The notes: generated by a model not told the origin, from the letters alone. 64,000 nucleotides of DNA from DATEOR01 sp963841425 (GCA_963841425.1 CAWJCL010000004.1:1-64000), one strand, 5' to 3'. Positions 1 to 9,030 are shown, counted from the stretch's first letter. Translations and numbers: made by a program.

Positions 1-76
1 CACCCAGGAGGTCGCCGGTTCGAGTCCGGCTAGCTCCATGAAGAACCAGCCGCAAAGCGGCGGTTCTTCTTCAGCG
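1..76 (+). repeat. tRNA-Ala-like 3' half, copy 1, with terminator-like hairpin
   Basis: The window opens inside a tRNA 3' half: end of the anticodon stem, variable loop, T-arm (GCCGG-TTCGAGT-CCGGC) and acceptor strand TAGCTCC plus A73 at 38. No 5' half is available because the window starts here. Bases 41-75 fold into an AGAACC..GCCGC / GCGGC..GGTTCT hairpin followed by TTCTT, like an intrinsic terminator. Downstream bases (about 91-115, CATCCAGGCGCTCGG) recur after copy 6. This could be the end of the intact tRNA gene or another att-like copy; the window cannot decide. Confidence 0.75.
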
Positions 77-242
77 CGAGCCAACTGCGCCACATCCAGG
101 CGCTCGGCCCCAGATGCACTCAGATGCGCTCAGCACAATGGGAACGCCCGAAGCAGGGTTGGGCTCAGAACGTCTCGGACACGGACTTCGTAGATAGGCC
201 ACGTCCGGTCCCGCGCATCGGGAGGCCCGCGCGGCCGTATTT

Positions 243-1952
243 CTAGGCGACCACGCTGAACGGTCGCATCATCTCGTTGTCTTCATGCTCGACGATGTGG
301 CAGTGGTAGACATAGTCCTGCGGTGCCGAAACGCCGACAGGCAGGTCGAATCGTCCACGGATGATCGTGAACTGTCCGGGGTCGGCCTTCGTGGTGTCCT
401 TGTACCCCCGCTCGCTCGGTCGCGGGGGCTCGAGCGGTCCTGTTGCGAAGGGGCGGGGGTCGAACCCACCGAGGAGGCCGTCCGGGCCACCGAAGCCTGC
501 CGCGATCGCCGCCTGCGTGTACGCCCCGACGTCGAACGGCACACGGCCGACGACCTCGTGCATGAAGAGATGTGTGTGCATGGGATGGGTGTCGCCGGTC
601 AGGTTGACCCAGTACCAGTCCTCGACCGACCCGACCGGAATCACTTCCGTCGGAGGAAGGACATGATCTTCTTCGAAGAAGCCGCTCCCGTTGAGCGTCA
701 ACTCCCAGTCGGGCGTATCGACGCCTACCTCGCTGAGAGTGATGAATCGTCTCCGATCGGGGCTCGGCAACTCCGCCCGTCGGCCGCCGGTCAACGTCTC
801 CGGAATCGTCGCTGAGGTGCCCGAGCCGGGGGAGACCCGGATTTGCATCACCTGTGGAAGCGGGGCCGCCGGAGTCACGACGGGCCGCGGAGGCCGGTGG
901 TTCGTGACGACGAACTCGGCTCCGGCCATGGGGGCAAAATCGATCAGGACGTCCGCACGCTCCGCAGGTGCGAGGGCGAGCCGTTTCACTCTCACCGGCC
1001 TGTCGAAGAGCCCTCCCTCGGCCCCGATCTGCCACATCGGCGCGCCGGCGAATTGGAGGTTGAGGATCCGGGCGTTGCACCCGTTCAGGACGCGTAGACG
1101 GTACAGGCGCGGCTCGACATTGAGGTACGGCCATACCTTCCCGTTCACGAGCATCGTGTCGCCGAAGTACTCCCCGATCCAGGTGACACCGGGGATGTCG
1201 CTCACCGGGTAGAGGAAGGTGCCGTCGTCGTTGAACTGGCGATCCTGGATCACGAGCGGGAGCTCGTACGGGCCGCTGGGGAGGCCGTTCGCGTTGTCGG
1301 GCCCGCCCGTGTCGAACTCGTCGCGCAGCAGGTAGGCGGCTGCGAGTCCGGCGAAGACATTCAGGCGCGTGGCCCCCATCGCGTGGTCGTGGAACCAGAG
1401 GAGCGTCGCCGGCTGCTCGTTCGGGTAGTCGACGGTCTGCGTTTCTCCATGTCCGAAGCCCGTCGGCGTGACGCCTGGATTGCCGTCGCTGGCAGCAGCT
1501 ACGAAGCCGCCGTGCAGGTGCGTCATCGTTCGCACCTCGTCGCCGAGGGGCGTGAGGCGCGGATCGATGGGAATCCAGGCCGGATAGGTCGACGGAAGAT
1601 CATGTGTGTATCTGACGGTCAACGGCGTCCCCTTCTGGGCGACGACCGCCAGCCCGAAGGACCCCGACTGACCCGAGAGCCCACTGCCGTCGTCGTAAGC
1701 CCAGAAAGGCGTCGGCGGCAAGTCCGGGTGGAGACGCCGCGAAAGAGGACGCTCTCTGAACGAGTACGCACCCGTCGAGCTCTGAGCGGCGACAACGATG
1801 CCGTGCCCAGGAAGCGGAACCTCGTCGATGTACTTCCGCAAGTGCCGGGCCACCGAAGCAGCTTGCGCGGTCTTGAGATGCCAAGGCACGAGCCAAGCCG
1901 CGGCACCAACAGCTCCATACTCGAGGAGCCGCCTGCGCGTGAACGACGCCAG
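243..1952 (-). CDS. Tat-exported multicopper oxidase (CotA/bilirubin-oxidase-like)
   Basis: A three-cupredoxin multicopper oxidase that probably oxidises phenolics, bilirubin-like compounds or metal ions outside the membrane using O2. All four copper-ligand motifs are visible: HLHGG, WFHDHAMG, HPMHTHLF and near the C-terminus YHCHIVEHEDNEMM, whose Met suits the axial T1 position. The first in-frame GTG (1889) would cut a leader. Reading on upstream gives FTRRRLLEYGAVGAAAW, a twin-arginine signal followed by a hydrophobic stretch and a small-residue cleavage site. The only start-like codon before it is CTG at 1952, preceded by GAAGGGGG five bases upstream. About 569 residues with the leader. 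Export of a folded copper enzyme by Tat is usual for this family. No chaperone or copper regulator is adjacent. Family confident; start codon uncertain. Confidence 0.9.
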   Translation of the reverse strand: MASFTRRRLLEYGAVGAAAWLVPWHLKTAQAASVARHLRKYIDEVPLPGHGIVVAAQSSTGAYSFRERPLSRRLHPDLPPTPFWAYDDGSGLSGQSGSFGLAVVAQKGTPLTVRYTHDLPSTYPAWIPIDPRLTPLGDEVRTMTHLHGGFVAAASDGNPGVTPTGFGHGETQTVDYPNEQPATLLWFHDHAMGATRLNVFAGLAAAYLLRDEFDTGGPDNANGLPSGPYELPLVIQDRQFNDDGTFLYPVSDIPGVTWIGEYFGDTMLVNGKVWPYLNVEPRLYRLRVLNGCNARILNLQFAGAPMWQIGAEGGLFDRPVRVKRLALAPAERADVLIDFAPMAGAEFVVTNHRPPRPVVTPAAPLPQVMQIRVSPGSGTSATIPETLTGGRRAELPSPDRRRFITLSEVGVDTPDWELTLNGSGFFEEDHVLPPTEVIPVGSVEDWYWVNLTGDTHPMHTHLFMHEVVGRVPFDVGAYTQAAIAAGFGGPDGLLGGFDPRPFATGPLEPPRPSERGYKDTTKADPGQFTIIRGRFDLPVGVSAPQDYVYHCHIVEHEDNEMMRPFSVVA

Positions 1953-1986
1953 GGTTACCCCCTTCGTATCCCGACGCCAGTATCCG

Positions 1987-2521
1987 TCACAACGATCCCG
2001 ATGGCAAGCCGGGCGACGGAGGGGACGGCAGAAGCGACAGCCGGTCCCTCCGGTTGACGAGCTCTTTCGTCGGGGTAGCTGACGCCCGGGAACGCTCGAG
2101 GAAGTCGCGAGCCCAGGGCGTATCGATTCGGTAGGTCGTGTCGGTCGCCCGGCAGACGGCGTCGCCGGTCACCGTGACGGAGACGATCCGGTTCGAGTTC
2201 ACGCCACCGAGGAAGTGAGGGCCGCCCGAGTCCCCGTAACAGGTGCCTCCACTCCTGCGGATGGATTCATGTCGAGCGTGAGCCGCGCCTTCTGCAGCGA
2301 GAGGAAGCTCTGCAGCGCAAAGCGTCGAACACCGTCGAAGAAGAAGGCGTTCGGTCCCGTCGTCTTGATCTCACGCACGGTCCCGTAACAACGGCCGTGA
2401 ATGTCTTGCCGTAGATCGCTCCGCTCGCCTTGAGCTGGCTGAGCACACCCACGTGCGGCAGAGTCGCCGGAGTCACGCCCGGACTCGCGTCGAGGACGAC
2501 GGCCGCTATGTCATACGTGTT
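1987..2521 (-). pseudogene. frameshifted trypsin-like serine protease remnant
   Basis: Three minus-strand frames together read as the C-terminal half of a secreted trypsin-fold protease. One frame (from about 2521 to 2390) gives NTYDIAAVVLDASPG, the region with the catalytic Asp. A second (about 2390-2250) gives YGTVREIKTTGPNAFFFDG. A third (about 2250-1987) gives CYGDSGGPHFLGGVNSN with the catalytic-serine motif, then WARDFL. At least two frameshifts, near 2390 and near 2245, separate them. The N-terminal half with the His motif was not found. The catalytic Ser region is intact, so decay looks recent, or the shifts could be sequencing errors. Confidence 0.75.
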
Positions 2522-3225
2522 GCTCGAGCTATTTCGCTGACGGGCTCGGCATTGATGAGTCCGGGCAACAGGAGCTGCGGAACACACTGACCGAATCGTG
2601 ATTCAGTGGCGATGGCCGCAGGCGGAACCCGCGACGACAGACGGCGAGCTTCGGGCTTCATCCGGCACGCAGGCCGACGCGAGGCACGTTCCGATGTTTT
2701 TCTCGGCGCTCCGCCGTCTGACCATTGACGGCCGGAGCAGCGGTTGGATGCCCTGCACACCGTTCATCGACTCGATCGCCGCGCGGATCGGCGCGGCGTG
2801 ACGTTCGAGCCGTTGTGACTCAGACTCGACCAATCGAGCTCTTCGGTTCATCGAGGCGCAGGGGTCGCCTCCCATCCTCTCGAAGGGTGGCGACCGACAA
2901 CAGCCTTGTGCCAAACCGGCCGAAGGGCATCTGGCAGGCCGCCTCGCTCGCCCCCCTCGCCGCGCGCAAAGCCGCACGAGGAGTGCGCTTCATACCCGAT
3001 GCGCGATTGCCACAGCGCCGGCAACGTGGGAGTTCGATAGAACCGATGTCAGCCAAACGCGCCAGGTGCAGAACACGACCGTCAGGGGGTCGTGGATGAG
3101 CGTGGCCCTGACGCCGGCCTGGTCGCTAAGAACCCGTAGTTCGCGGAAAACGCCATGCGGACGATTGCGGATGCCGATCGTCGCCGCTGGACCGATGCTC
3201 GTGGGGCGAGGGAAAGGAGCCAGGC
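2522..3225. other. 704-base stretch without a convincing gene
   Basis: Several short overlapping frames exist on both strands but none has a ribosome binding site, signal or recognisable motif. The part next to the protease remnant may hold its decayed N-terminal half. Bases 2886-3006 carry a diverged copy of a dispersed repeat (separate entry). The last 30 bases hold the ribosome binding site of the next gene (AAAGGAG before ATG 3226). Confidence 0.4.
2886..3006 (+). repeat. dispersed repeat, diverged copy A
   Basis: Shares ordered blocks with 34138-34235: GGTGGCGAC, CCTTGTGCCAAA, CCGGC.GAAGG, CTCGCTCGCC, CGAGGAGTGCGCTTC and GATGCGCG, with small insertions between blocks. The copies have the same orientation and lie 31 kb apart. 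Neither overlaps a gene I recognise. Function unknown. Confidence 0.6.
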
Positions 3226-3657
3226 ATGGGACGGGTTTCCAACGCCATAACGATTGGGTTCGCTGGGCTTGCAGCCTTCCAGGCCGCTCTGGCGGCCGGG
3301 GCCCCTCTCGGGGACGCGGCGTGGGGCGGCGCGCACATGCAGTTGACGGCGGGGCAGCGAGTCGGAAGCGGGGTTGCCGTCTTCGTCTACCTAGCCGCGA
3401 TCTACATCGTGCGCGGGCGCACCGCCGGCCGGCCGGAACGCCTCTACCGCTGGGGGACTTGGGCGCTCGTGGGCATGCTCGGCCTCGCGGCGGTCGCGAA
3501 CGTCGCCTCCGAGAGCCCGTGGGAAAATTACCTCCTCGCGCCAGTCGCAATCGTGCTTGCGGCGCTCTGCTTCATGGTCGCACGCACGGCTGCAAGGGGC
3601 GAGGGCGCTCGCCAACGCGCGTTCAACTCGCCGCCTCGCCCGCACCTTCCCGTGTAG
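3226..3657 (+). CDS. small four-helix membrane protein, unknown function
   Basis: 143 residues with four hydrophobic segments (about residues 5-27, 45-63, 79-95 and 104-122) and a basic tail, so an integral membrane protein. A WGGAHMQLTAGQRVGSG segment between helices 1 and 2 resembles a conserved motif of small uncharacterised actinobacterial membrane proteins. The start is well supported by AAAGGAG ten bases before ATG. It stands alone, with a repeat-bearing spacer upstream and about 240 empty bases downstream. No catalytic residues are evident and I assign no function. Confidence 0.8.
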   Translation: MGRVSNAITIGFAGLAAFQAALAAGAPLGDAAWGGAHMQLTAGQRVGSGVAVFVYLAAIYIVRGRTAGRPERLYRWGTWALVGMLGLAAVANVASESPWENYLLAPVAIVLAALCFMVARTAARGEGARQRAFNSPPRPHLPV

Positions 3658-3900
3658 ACGAAAGGAAGCGAACTAGGGCGCAACCCGTTCGATCGCGCCC
3701 TGGCTCGTCGTCAATTGGGCTCGCTCGTGACTGGCTCCAAACGGAGAAGCGGGCGCCGAGCCTCTCCGAGGACAACGTCACGCCCTTCGGGGCGATCTTG
3801 AACCGCCGACGGGGGATCACGACGTGTGGATGGAGCAACGAGAGGCGATTCGGCACGACGACGACATCGAGGGGCAGTGGCTCGTCCTTGGGCGGATAGA

Positions 3901-4380
3901 TTGCGCGTTGGGGAGCCGGTGCTGCGCGTAGAGGGTGCGATTGTCATCCGCCGTTCTTTGGAGGAGGTCTTCGACTTCGTCGCCGACGAGCGCAACTTGT
4001 ACGACCCGCGCACGGTCGGCGCCGAGAAAGTCTCGCCGGGGCCGATCGGCCGGGGAACACGCTTTCGTACGGAAACCAAGAAAGGCCGTCGTACGATCAG
4101 CATGCTCGTCGAGCTCAGGGCCTACGACCGACCGCATCACCTTGCCTCCCACACGAGCACGCGCGGGATGGATATCGACAGTTCGATCACGTTCGAGGCT
4201 GTCAGAGAGGATGAAACGCGCATTCGTTGGATCTCCAACCTGCAACCGCGCGGCCTGCTGCTCACCCTGCTGAGGCCGATCCTTCGCCCCCTCGCGCGCC
4301 GACAGATGGAGACGATCTGGAAGAACTTGAAGCGCACGCTCGAGCGCGAGCGCGGAAACCTACGGACGCGAAGTCGGTGA
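3901..4380 (+). CDS. SRPBCC (START/Bet v1-like) family protein
   Basis: About 159 residues. The pattern VEGAIVIRRSLEEVFDFVADERN at the N-terminus, then WISNLQPRG and a long C-terminal helix, is typical of polyketide-cyclase/dehydrase-like SRPBCC proteins that bind hydrophobic ligands; this type is usually annotated without known ligand. The frame is open further upstream, but that part is arginine-rich and unlike a protein. I chose TTG 3901, with GGGCGGA seven bases upstream; GTG 3919 is the alternative. It is not part of an obvious operon and is distinct from the SRPBCC pair at 30-31.7 kb, which have a different length and motifs. Confidence 0.75.
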   Translation: MRVGEPVLRVEGAIVIRRSLEEVFDFVADERNLYDPRTVGAEKVSPGPIGRGTRFRTETKKGRRTISMLVELRAYDRPHHLASHTSTRGMDIDSSITFEAVREDETRIRWISNLQPRGLLLTLLRPILRPLARRQMETIWKNLKRTLERERGNLRTRSR

Positions 4381-4468
4381 GTCGTTCCGATCGAAGTCGG
4401 TTCATCGCGATGTTGATTCGGGTACGTCCGGGGCGATGCCGCCGCTCCGCCCGCCGAGCGTGTCGCGC

Positions 4469-4608
4469 ATGGTTGCGGCACTCGCAGTCGTGTACGGGCT
4501 TGCCGCCGTCGCGGCCCGTCCTGGAATGGACCGGTAGGGCTCGAATGCCCAGGAGAGGGCACGGCTGCTTCCGAGAGACGAGCTCGTCCCGGAGGCGCGC
4601 GCGTGCTG
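4469..4608 (+). pseudogene. N-terminal fragment of an SRPBCC protein, paralogue of the gene at 30192
   Basis: From ATG 4469 the frame reads MVAALAVVYGLAAVAARPGMDR, a TAG stop at 4535, then GSNAQERARLLPRDELVPEA. It aligns residue for residue with residues about 17-55 of the intact gene at 30192 (LYATVALAARPWMERWGS ... RSLPGDELVPDA). The stop falls where the intact gene has the Trp of ERWGS, so TGG to TAG. Similarity ends near 4608 and the rest of the domain is gone. A truncated, stop-interrupted relic 360 bases before tRNA-like copy 2. Confidence 0.7.
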
Positions 4609-4929
4609 GGTGAGCGGGCACAGGCGGGCGCGGCGCTCTCGGAGCAGGTCGAGCGGGCGCGCGCGCGGAGCGAGCTCGAGTCGGCGTTGACCAAGCGCGG
4701 CGAGGCTCTCAACGACGTCTACGCGGTGCCAAAGGCCACCGAGCCGGCCGGCGAGGCCGGGTTTGCCTGGGATGCAGCGGCGAGTGGGGCCGGCGTCACG
4801 CTGGTGCTCGTGCTGGGCGCGTTGGCGATCGCCTTCCTCGTGCGCCGCGGCCGCCCGGCCAGCGAGCGAAGCCGTCTAGTCTCGCCGACACGCAGAGGTC
4901 AGAGGGCCCGCCAAATGCGGCCCCTCTGA
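4603..4929 (+). CDS. possible small single-pass membrane protein
   Basis: A GTG-initiated 108-residue frame. Residues about 55-82 (FAWDAAASGAGVTLVLVLG...) form an acidic-aromatic lead-in to one transmembrane helix ending in basic RRGR, a pattern common at the C-terminus of small secreted or anchored actinobacterial proteins. The first 45 residues are charged and Arg/Ala-rich and look less natural; they abut the SRPBCC relic. It may be the 3' end of a gene whose 5' part was lost. The ribosome binding site is only GGAGG 13 bases upstream. Low confidence as an expressed gene. Confidence 0.35.
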   Translation: MLGERAQAGAALSEQVERARARSELESALTKRGEALNDVYAVPKATEPAGEAGFAWDAAASGAGVTLVLVLGALAIAFLVRRGRPASERSRLVSPTRRGQRARQMRPL

Positions 4930-4973
4930 CGTTGGAGTCCCACGGCGGGCGTGCGCGCGCCGAGCGCAAAGCT

Positions 4974-5140
4974 CGGTGCAGACTGTTGGGGGAGATGTTG
5001 TGGCACTCCAGTTGCTCGCCCATAAAGCGCTGCAAACGAAGCACTTTTCGACGTGAGAAGACGCCTGGATCGCACCCAGGAGGTCGCCGGTTCGAGTCCG
5101 GCTAGCTCCATGAAAACCGCCGCAAATGCGAGGGTTTCTC
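4974..5140 (+). repeat. tRNA-Ala-like 3' half, copy 2, with upstream arm and hairpin
   Basis: The tRNA-like part is 5064-5110: a perfect anticodon stem CCTGG/CCAGG around loop ATCGCAC (anticodon CGC, Ala), T-arm, and TAGCTCCA. No matching acceptor 5' strand or D-arm is present, so it is not a working tRNA. The 90 bases before it (GACTGTTGGGGGAGATG ... CCCATAAAGCGCTGCAAACG) are nearly identical to those before copy 5, and the nearest 45 also match copy 4. After A5110 comes an AAACC..CGC-AAAT-GCG..GGTTT hairpin with a T-rich tail. Consistent with an attachment-site duplication. Confidence 0.85.
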
Positions 5141-5741
5141 TTTGTCTTGTTGGCGAGGCGCGCGCGCCGTACCTATCCGTTGGGCAATCAGCTCTCCTGT
5201 GCAAGAGCACCCTCAACTGTTGTCACTGAGACTTCATGGTGCCCGGCGCGCCTCCCATGCATCAATGGGCGTGAAGACGGGGCAGCCGATCTGCTCGTCA
5301 CGCCTTAGGATCAGATTCGAAACGGCCGGATGAGGCACCGGAGGCGTACAAGCGCCTGCCGGATGTTCTCGCCGCTGACGCCGACTCCGTGCGGTGAAGC
5401 ATCGGCTGAGCCCGCTCGGCGTCGCGATGGCCGGTCATGACGTCCACGACCCGTACAAGGATGAGGGCCGCGAGAGCGGCCCTCAGTCGTTTTGGGCTCA
5501 GGCGATGAGTCACGCGTCCGCGCTCCCGCCCAGAGCGGATCCTATGTTGCCCGACTTGGCAATCAGGGATGATACAAGTATGACACAGCTTGACCAAGAA
5601 TCAGCCTGGCGATCCGTGAAAGGGCTCAATACTCACGCCCGAAAGTACCCGCAAATGGGACAGTTCGTGAACATGGACTAGGTAGCTCCTTCGCCTCCTC
5701 TCGATCAGTGCCGCTGCAGACGGCAGCGGCTCTCCTAGGAT
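5141..5741. other. 601-base gap with one strong hairpin
   Basis: Short frames on both strands lack start signals and known motifs. The only clear structure is the 9-base-pair hairpin at 5463-5484. A shorter palindrome, CCGCTGC-AGA-CGGCAGCGG (about 5711-5730), lies just before the LuxR gene and could be part of its leader. It might hold decayed mobile DNA, given copy 2 at its edge, but I see no recognisable integrase. Confidence 0.4.
5463..5484 (+). terminator. strong GC hairpin, possible terminator
   Basis: A perfect stem GAGGGCCGC / GCGGCCCTC with loop GAGA, followed on the + strand by AGTCGTTTTG. The T-run is short and offset. No gene clearly ends just upstream, so it may close transcription through the repeat or be a relic. 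Confidence 0.4.
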
Positions 5742-8525
5742 GTGGGCGTGCAACGCGCCGAGATTGCTGGGCGTGACGAAGAGCTGGCGCAGATTTCGTC
5801 GTTTCTCTCCGACCACGCCGGCATGGCCGCACTCCTGATCGAGGGCGAGCCCGGAATCGGCAAGACGACGCTCTGGCGTGAGGCGGTCGCCGGCGCCGCG
5901 GAGCAGAAGTGGACCGTCCTAGAGACGCGCCCTTCGGCCGCCGAGGCAGGCTTTGCGTTTTCCGGGCTCACCGATCTCGTCGACCTCAAGCTCGACGCAC
6001 TGGCGCCAAAGCTGCCCGCTCTCCAGTCGGCCGCGCTCGAGATCGCCCTCTCCCGCCGTGAGCCCGAGGATGCGTCGCCTGTTCCGCGTCTGCTCTCGCT
6101 CGCGCTCCTCAACGCTCTCCGAGCTCTTGCCGAGGAATCCACTGTCGTCGTCGCTGTCGATGACATCCAGTGGCTCGACCGTGAATCGGCATCGGCTCTT
6201 GCGTACGCGTTTCGTCGGCTTGACGCGAGTTCACTACGCCTGATCACCTCGGTCCGGCTCGAGCCGACTCCGCCTTCATCGCCGCTGATCGAGGCACTCG
6301 GGCCGGACGTCACGACGCGCGTGCGAGTCGGGCCCTTGAGTGCAGCCGCGCTGCACCGAGCCATTCGGGTTCATCTCGGTCGCACGCCGCCTCGGCCGCT
6401 GCTTCTCCGGATTCACGAAGTGGCGGGTGGCAACGCTTTCTACGCGCTCGAGCTCGCGCGGTCGTTGCCTGACCATTCCGGCCCGGATTTCGCCCTCCCC
6501 TCGGCCCTTGAACGACTGACGAGCGAGCGGCTTCGTCGCCTCGCCCCGCCGGTGCTCCGAGTTCTCGAGCCTGCGGCCCTGCTTGCAAGTCCGGCGACGA
6601 CGACGCTCGAGCGCCTAGAGGGCAGCTCGGCTGTCGTCGGGACGTACCTGGACGAGGCCGCCGCAGCGGGGGTCATCGAGGTGGAAGGCGACCGGGTTCG
6701 TTTCACGCATCCGCTCCTCGCAGAGGGGACTGCCGCGTTGATCGCCCCTCGGCGCCGCCGCTCGCTGCACCGGCGGCTGGCTGAGCTCGTCTCGGATCCG
6801 GAAGAGCGGGCCCGGCACCTTGCACTCGCCTCGGCCGGGCCGGACGAAGGCGTGGCGACGGCACTCGACGTCGCGGCGCGAACCGCACGCGCTCGTGGCG
6901 CTCCCGAAGCCGCAGCTGCGCTTGCCGAGCTCGCGAGAAAGCGTACGGCGCCTGATGACGCACCGGCATTGCGAAAACGCGGAGTGGAAGCTGCCCACTA
7001 CCACTTCGACGCCGGCGATGCCACGCGGGCTACCGGTCTTCTGCGCGAGGTGATCGAAGCTTCGGCGCCCGGGCCCGAGCGAGCTGAGCTCTTGTATCGC
7101 CTCTTGTCCATGAGTTGGATGAACCTGAACGAAGGCGTCCGCGATCCCGCTCTGCGCGCGCTGAAGGAGGCAGGCGACGATCGGCAGCTCCGGTCAAGGC
7201 TTCATGACGCCCTCGCCTGGGTGCATTTCTATGAGGCCGATCTCGACGGCGCGTACGAGCATGCACGGAGATCGGCGGACTACGCCACGGACGCGACAGA
7301 TCCCGGCACGCGAGCCGACGCGCTCTCCACGCTCAGCTTCGTCGAGTTCCTCCGTGGGCGGCCGAGCGAGAACCTCATCTCTGAGGCGATCGAGCTCGAG
7401 GAGGCGATGGCCGCGGGCTCGTGGACCGAGGCATCGGTCTTCACTGCGCCCCGAACCACCCTCGGGCTCGAGCTCCTGTGGTCCGGGCGGCTCGACGAGG
7501 CCCGCCAGGTGTTCGAGCAGCAGCTGTCCGAGTACGAACGGGACGGAGCGTACACGGCGATTCAGGAGGTGCTCTGCTACCTCTCGGAGGTCGAGACGAG
7601 GGCCGGTCGCTGGGGCGAGGCCGCCCACCACGCGGCGGAAGGCATGCAGAACCTCCTCGAGTCAGGCCGGGAGTCCCTCAGCCTGCCGATGTTCCTCTTC
7701 GCGCAGTCTCTCGCCGCGGCCCACCGCGGATATGCGGAAGAGGCGCGCGAGTCGGCCACTGAGGGCATGCGGCTCGGTCTCTCGAACGACGATCTCTTCT
7801 ACGCGAACGCGAACAGGGCCGTTCTCGGGTTCCTCGAGCTCTCGCTCTCGAACTTCGACCGCGCGCTTACGCATCTGGCTCCCGTCGTTGCGTACCTCGA
7901 GAAGATGGGTGCGGCAGAGCCGGCGATCATTCCTTGCCTGCCCGACTACATCGACGCGCTTGTGACGGTCGGTCGCGCCGATGAGGCGGAGCCTCTGGTG
8001 AACCGGCTGGAGGAGCAGGGACGTGCTCGCGAGAGAGCGTGGGCGTTGGCCGCTGCCGCTCGGAGTCGTGGCCTGATCGCGCTGTCACGGCGCGATCTGC
8101 GAGGGGCCGAAGCCGCGGTCACCGAGGCAACGGCTCACGTGACGAAGCTGCCTCAGCCATTCGACCATGGCCGAACGCTGCTCGTGGCCGGTGAGGTGCA
8201 GCGATGGGCCGGACGGCGACGAGAAGCGCGTGAGACTCTGCAGTACGCCCTCGGGATCTTCGAGGAGCTCGGCGCTGGACTGTGGGCGGAGAAAGCGCGT
8301 TTCGAGCTGGCGCGCATCGGCGGGCGCCAGCAGAGCGGAACCGAGTTAACCGCGACCGAGACCCGCGTGGCCGAGCTCGTCGCGGCGGGATTGACGAACA
8401 AGGGAGTCGCCGCGGAGCTTTTCGTGAGCGATCGCACCGTTGAAGGCCATCTCTCTCGTATCTACGCCAAACTGGGCGTCCGTTCGCGGACCGAGTTGGC
8501 TCGCCATTTCGCGCTAAAGAGCTAG
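5742..8525 (+). CDS. LAL-type LuxR transcriptional regulator with ATPase domain
   Basis: 927 residues, the usual size for large ATP-binding LuxR (LAL/MalT-like) regulators. The N-terminal STAND/AAA ATPase has Walker A GEPGIGKTT at residues 35-43 and Walker B VVVAVDDIQWLD near 140-150. The middle is a long alpha-helical, TPR-like region with repeated Ala/Glu/Arg-rich helices. The C-terminal 60 residues are a GerE-type HTH (LTATETRVAELVAAGLTNK ... DRTVEGHLSRIYAKLGV). Such proteins activate genes when ligand and ATP drive oligomerisation. The start is GTG 5742, with TCCTAGGA before it; GTG 5748 is possible. It stands alone; the small secreted protein at 8616 is the only close downstream gene and a possible target. 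Ligand unknown. Confidence 0.92.
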   Translation: MGVQRAEIAGRDEELAQISSFLSDHAGMAALLIEGEPGIGKTTLWREAVAGAAEQKWTVLETRPSAAEAGFAFSGLTDLVDLKLDALAPKLPALQSAALEIALSRREPEDASPVPRLLSLALLNALRALAEESTVVVAVDDIQWLDRESASALAYAFRRLDASSLRLITSVRLEPTPPSSPLIEALGPDVTTRVRVGPLSAAALHRAIRVHLGRTPPRPLLLRIHEVAGGNAFYALELARSLPDHSGPDFALPSALERLTSERLRRLAPPVLRVLEPAALLASPATTTLERLEGSSAVVGTYLDEAAAAGVIEVEGDRVRFTHPLLAEGTAALIAPRRRRSLHRRLAELVSDPEERARHLALASAGPDEGVATALDVAARTARARGAPEAAAALAELARKRTAPDDAPALRKRGVEAAHYHFDAGDATRATGLLREVIEASAPGPERAELLYRLLSMSWMNLNEGVRDPALRALKEAGDDRQLRSRLHDALAWVHFYEADLDGAYEHARRSADYATDATDPGTRADALSTLSFVEFLRGRPSENLISEAIELEEAMAAGSWTEASVFTAPRTTLGLELLWSGRLDEARQVFEQQLSEYERDGAYTAIQEVLCYLSEVETRAGRWGEAAHHAAEGMQNLLESGRESLSLPMFLFAQSLAAAHRGYAEEARESATEGMRLGLSNDDLFYANANRAVLGFLELSLSNFDRALTHLAPVVAYLEKMGAAEPAIIPCLPDYIDALVTVGRADEAEPLVNRLEEQGRARERAWALAAAARSRGLIALSRRDLRGAEAAVTEATAHVTKLPQPFDHGRTLLVAGEVQRWAGRRREARETLQYALGIFEELGAGLWAEKARFELARIGGRQQSGTELTATETRVAELVAAGLTNKGVAAELFVSDRTVEGHLSRIYAKLGVRSRTELARHFALKS

Positions 8526-8615
8526 CCGGATCAAAGTCAGGGGGTTTCCACCTACCGGGGCCGCCACGCCGAGCCTAGCGTGGGCGTGACTTCTCCACGA
8601 TGTGAAAGGTGGATC

Positions 8616-8822
8616 ATGGCCAGAAAGCTGCGCAGAACGCTTCTCGTTGCAGTGCTCTCGCTGATTACCGTCATTGCCGCCATCCCTGGAGCGGCGGCCA
8701 CGGGGCACGCTCGTGCGTCATGCCTTGACGCGCACCACATGGCCCTCGTGGCCAACGCCGTCCACCGTGGGGTCGCGGTCGATGCTCGCCTGGTCAACGG
8801 GTGCAGCGCTAAGGAGCGATGA
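8616..8822 (+). CDS. small secreted protein, unknown function
   Basis: 68 residues. A basic N-terminus (MARKLRRT), a hydrophobic stretch (about 8-25) and AAATGHA at the cleavage region make a clear Sec signal peptide, leaving a mature peptide of about 40 residues with two cysteines (SCLDA and NGCSA) that could form a disulfide. AAAGGTGG lies four bases before ATG. It follows the LuxR gene by 90 bases and precedes tRNA-like copy 3. No family recognised. Confidence 0.65.
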   Translation: MARKLRRTLLVAVLSLITVIAAIPGAAATGHARASCLDAHHMALVANAVHRGVAVDARLVNGCSAKER

Positions 8823-8868
8823 GAAGACGGCATCTCTTTGTCGCCGCGGCCGGAGAACTGGCTGCAGA

Positions 8869-9030
8869 GTGTTGGGAAAGGTGTTGGGGGAACTGACTCG
8901 CAGGCTCGGGAAGCCGCTAGTCAAGCCGAATTCCGGCCCAGAGAGCGCCGAGATCGCACCCAGGACGTCGCCGGTTCGAGTCCGGCTAGCTCCATTAAAA
9001 GCTCGTCTATGCGGGGGTTTTCCGTTCGTA
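8869..9030 (+). repeat. tRNA-Ala-like 3' half, copy 3
   Basis: The T-arm and acceptor 3' strand are intact (8952-8994, one change: CAGGACGTC for CAGGAGGTC), but the left side of the anticodon stem is lost (GCCGAGATCGCAC). The upstream arm differs from copies 2, 4 and 5 except for GTTGGGGGA at about 8884. It is followed by AAAAGCTCG...CGGGGGTTTT, a weak A/T-flanked hairpin. CCAGGCGCTCGG at 9061-9072 matches sequence after copies 1 and 6. Confidence 0.8.

Noticed and set aside
5064..5110. A functional tRNA-Ala(CGC) gene
   Set aside because: Anticodon stem-loop, T-arm and 3' acceptor strand are present, but no D-arm and no GGAGCTA-like 5' acceptor strand exist upstream in this or any other copy.
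4899..5216. Minus-strand frame encoding ELAGLEPATSWVRS-type peptide over tRNA-like copy 2 (same at 25057-25545, 8718-9080 and 29429-30214)
   Set aside because: It is the antisense translation of the tRNA-like repeat. This peptide is a well-known false protein, and the frames lack ribosome binding sites.
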